The notes beneath the pieces are model-generated. The model saw only the letters and a program-made list of their open reading frames with translations, was not told the DNA's origin and did not search any database. Of a stretch of 5,514 nt of DNA, positions 5,426-5,514 are shown piece after piece. Positions within the stretch are counted from its first letter, which is position 1; every line of letters begins with the position of its first letter. The position numbers and the translations under genes are program-made. Source of the DNA: Eubacterium sp. UBA3720. Lineage in GTDB: Bacteria; Bacillota; Clostridia; Lachnospirales; Lachnospiraceae. Location: NCBI GenBank assembly GCA_002371335.1, contig DFHP01000013.1, positions 1,378 through 6,891 on the forward strand, given 5' to 3'.

Positions 5426-5514
5426 TGACATGAGTACCAGGTAATTGCAAAACTCAGTAGGATGGGAAATTTGTGTGACTGATTCAAACAATCTGCACAA
5501 GCATTAGAACTTCT

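Noticed and set aside
5408..5514. Promoter or end of an upstream gene at the right edge
   Set aside because: No -35/-10 pair at sensible spacing was found, and the short frame ending at a TGA at 5486-5484 is too little sequence to identify a gene.

Overview
The window looks like a piece of chromosome from a low-to-mid GC anaerobic Firmicute, most likely a Clostridia/Lachnospiraceae-type gut organism. The reasons are strong GGAGG ribosome sites, one TTG start, a DUF4250 small protein (a family I associate with Clostridia), a 2,3-bisphosphoglycerate-independent phosphoglycerate mutase and a fermentative D-lactate dehydrogenase. This taxonomic reading is inference; there is no rRNA or other marker.

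All five recognisable genes lie on the minus strand, so transcription runs from high to low coordinates. In that order they are: a HAD-family phosphatase (5407-4691, TTG start); a patatin-like phospholipase (4638-3706), probably in the same operon; a 432-residue fusion of an HPr phosphocarrier domain to a D-lactate dehydrogenase (3576-2278), with its own promoter and a strong terminator; a 58-residue DUF4250 protein (2144-1968); and gpmI (1725-133), with its own extended -10 promoter, a structured leader of about 170 nt and a terminator. No plus-strand gene is supported.

The standout is the HPr-lactate dehydrogenase fusion. The HPr part keeps the EI-phosphorylated His15 in a gap-free alignment to Bacillus HPr, but has Asn where the HPr-kinase target Ser46 should be. 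The dehydrogenase part keeps its NAD-binding motif and Arg/Glu/His catalytic residues. This suggests a fermentation enzyme that could sense PTS phosphorylation, i.e. the PEP/pyruvate state. Its promoter carries a 16/19 match to the Fur box and a degenerate Rex-like site just downstream of the predicted start, both plausible for lactate fermentation but unproven.

The second point of interest is a GC-rich element in the gpmI leader, with a related copy cut by the left window edge, downstream of gpmI. Each copy carries the motif AAC-N-CTC..GGAT, follows a hairpin and opens a short reading frame beginning MH. Next to the edge copy is a perfect 13-bp inverted repeat (49-81).

Functionally, gpmI feeds lower glycolysis toward PEP, and the fusion enzyme acts at the pyruvate-lactate step. 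The HAD phosphatase, the patatin and the DUF4250 protein have no demonstrated link to this theme.
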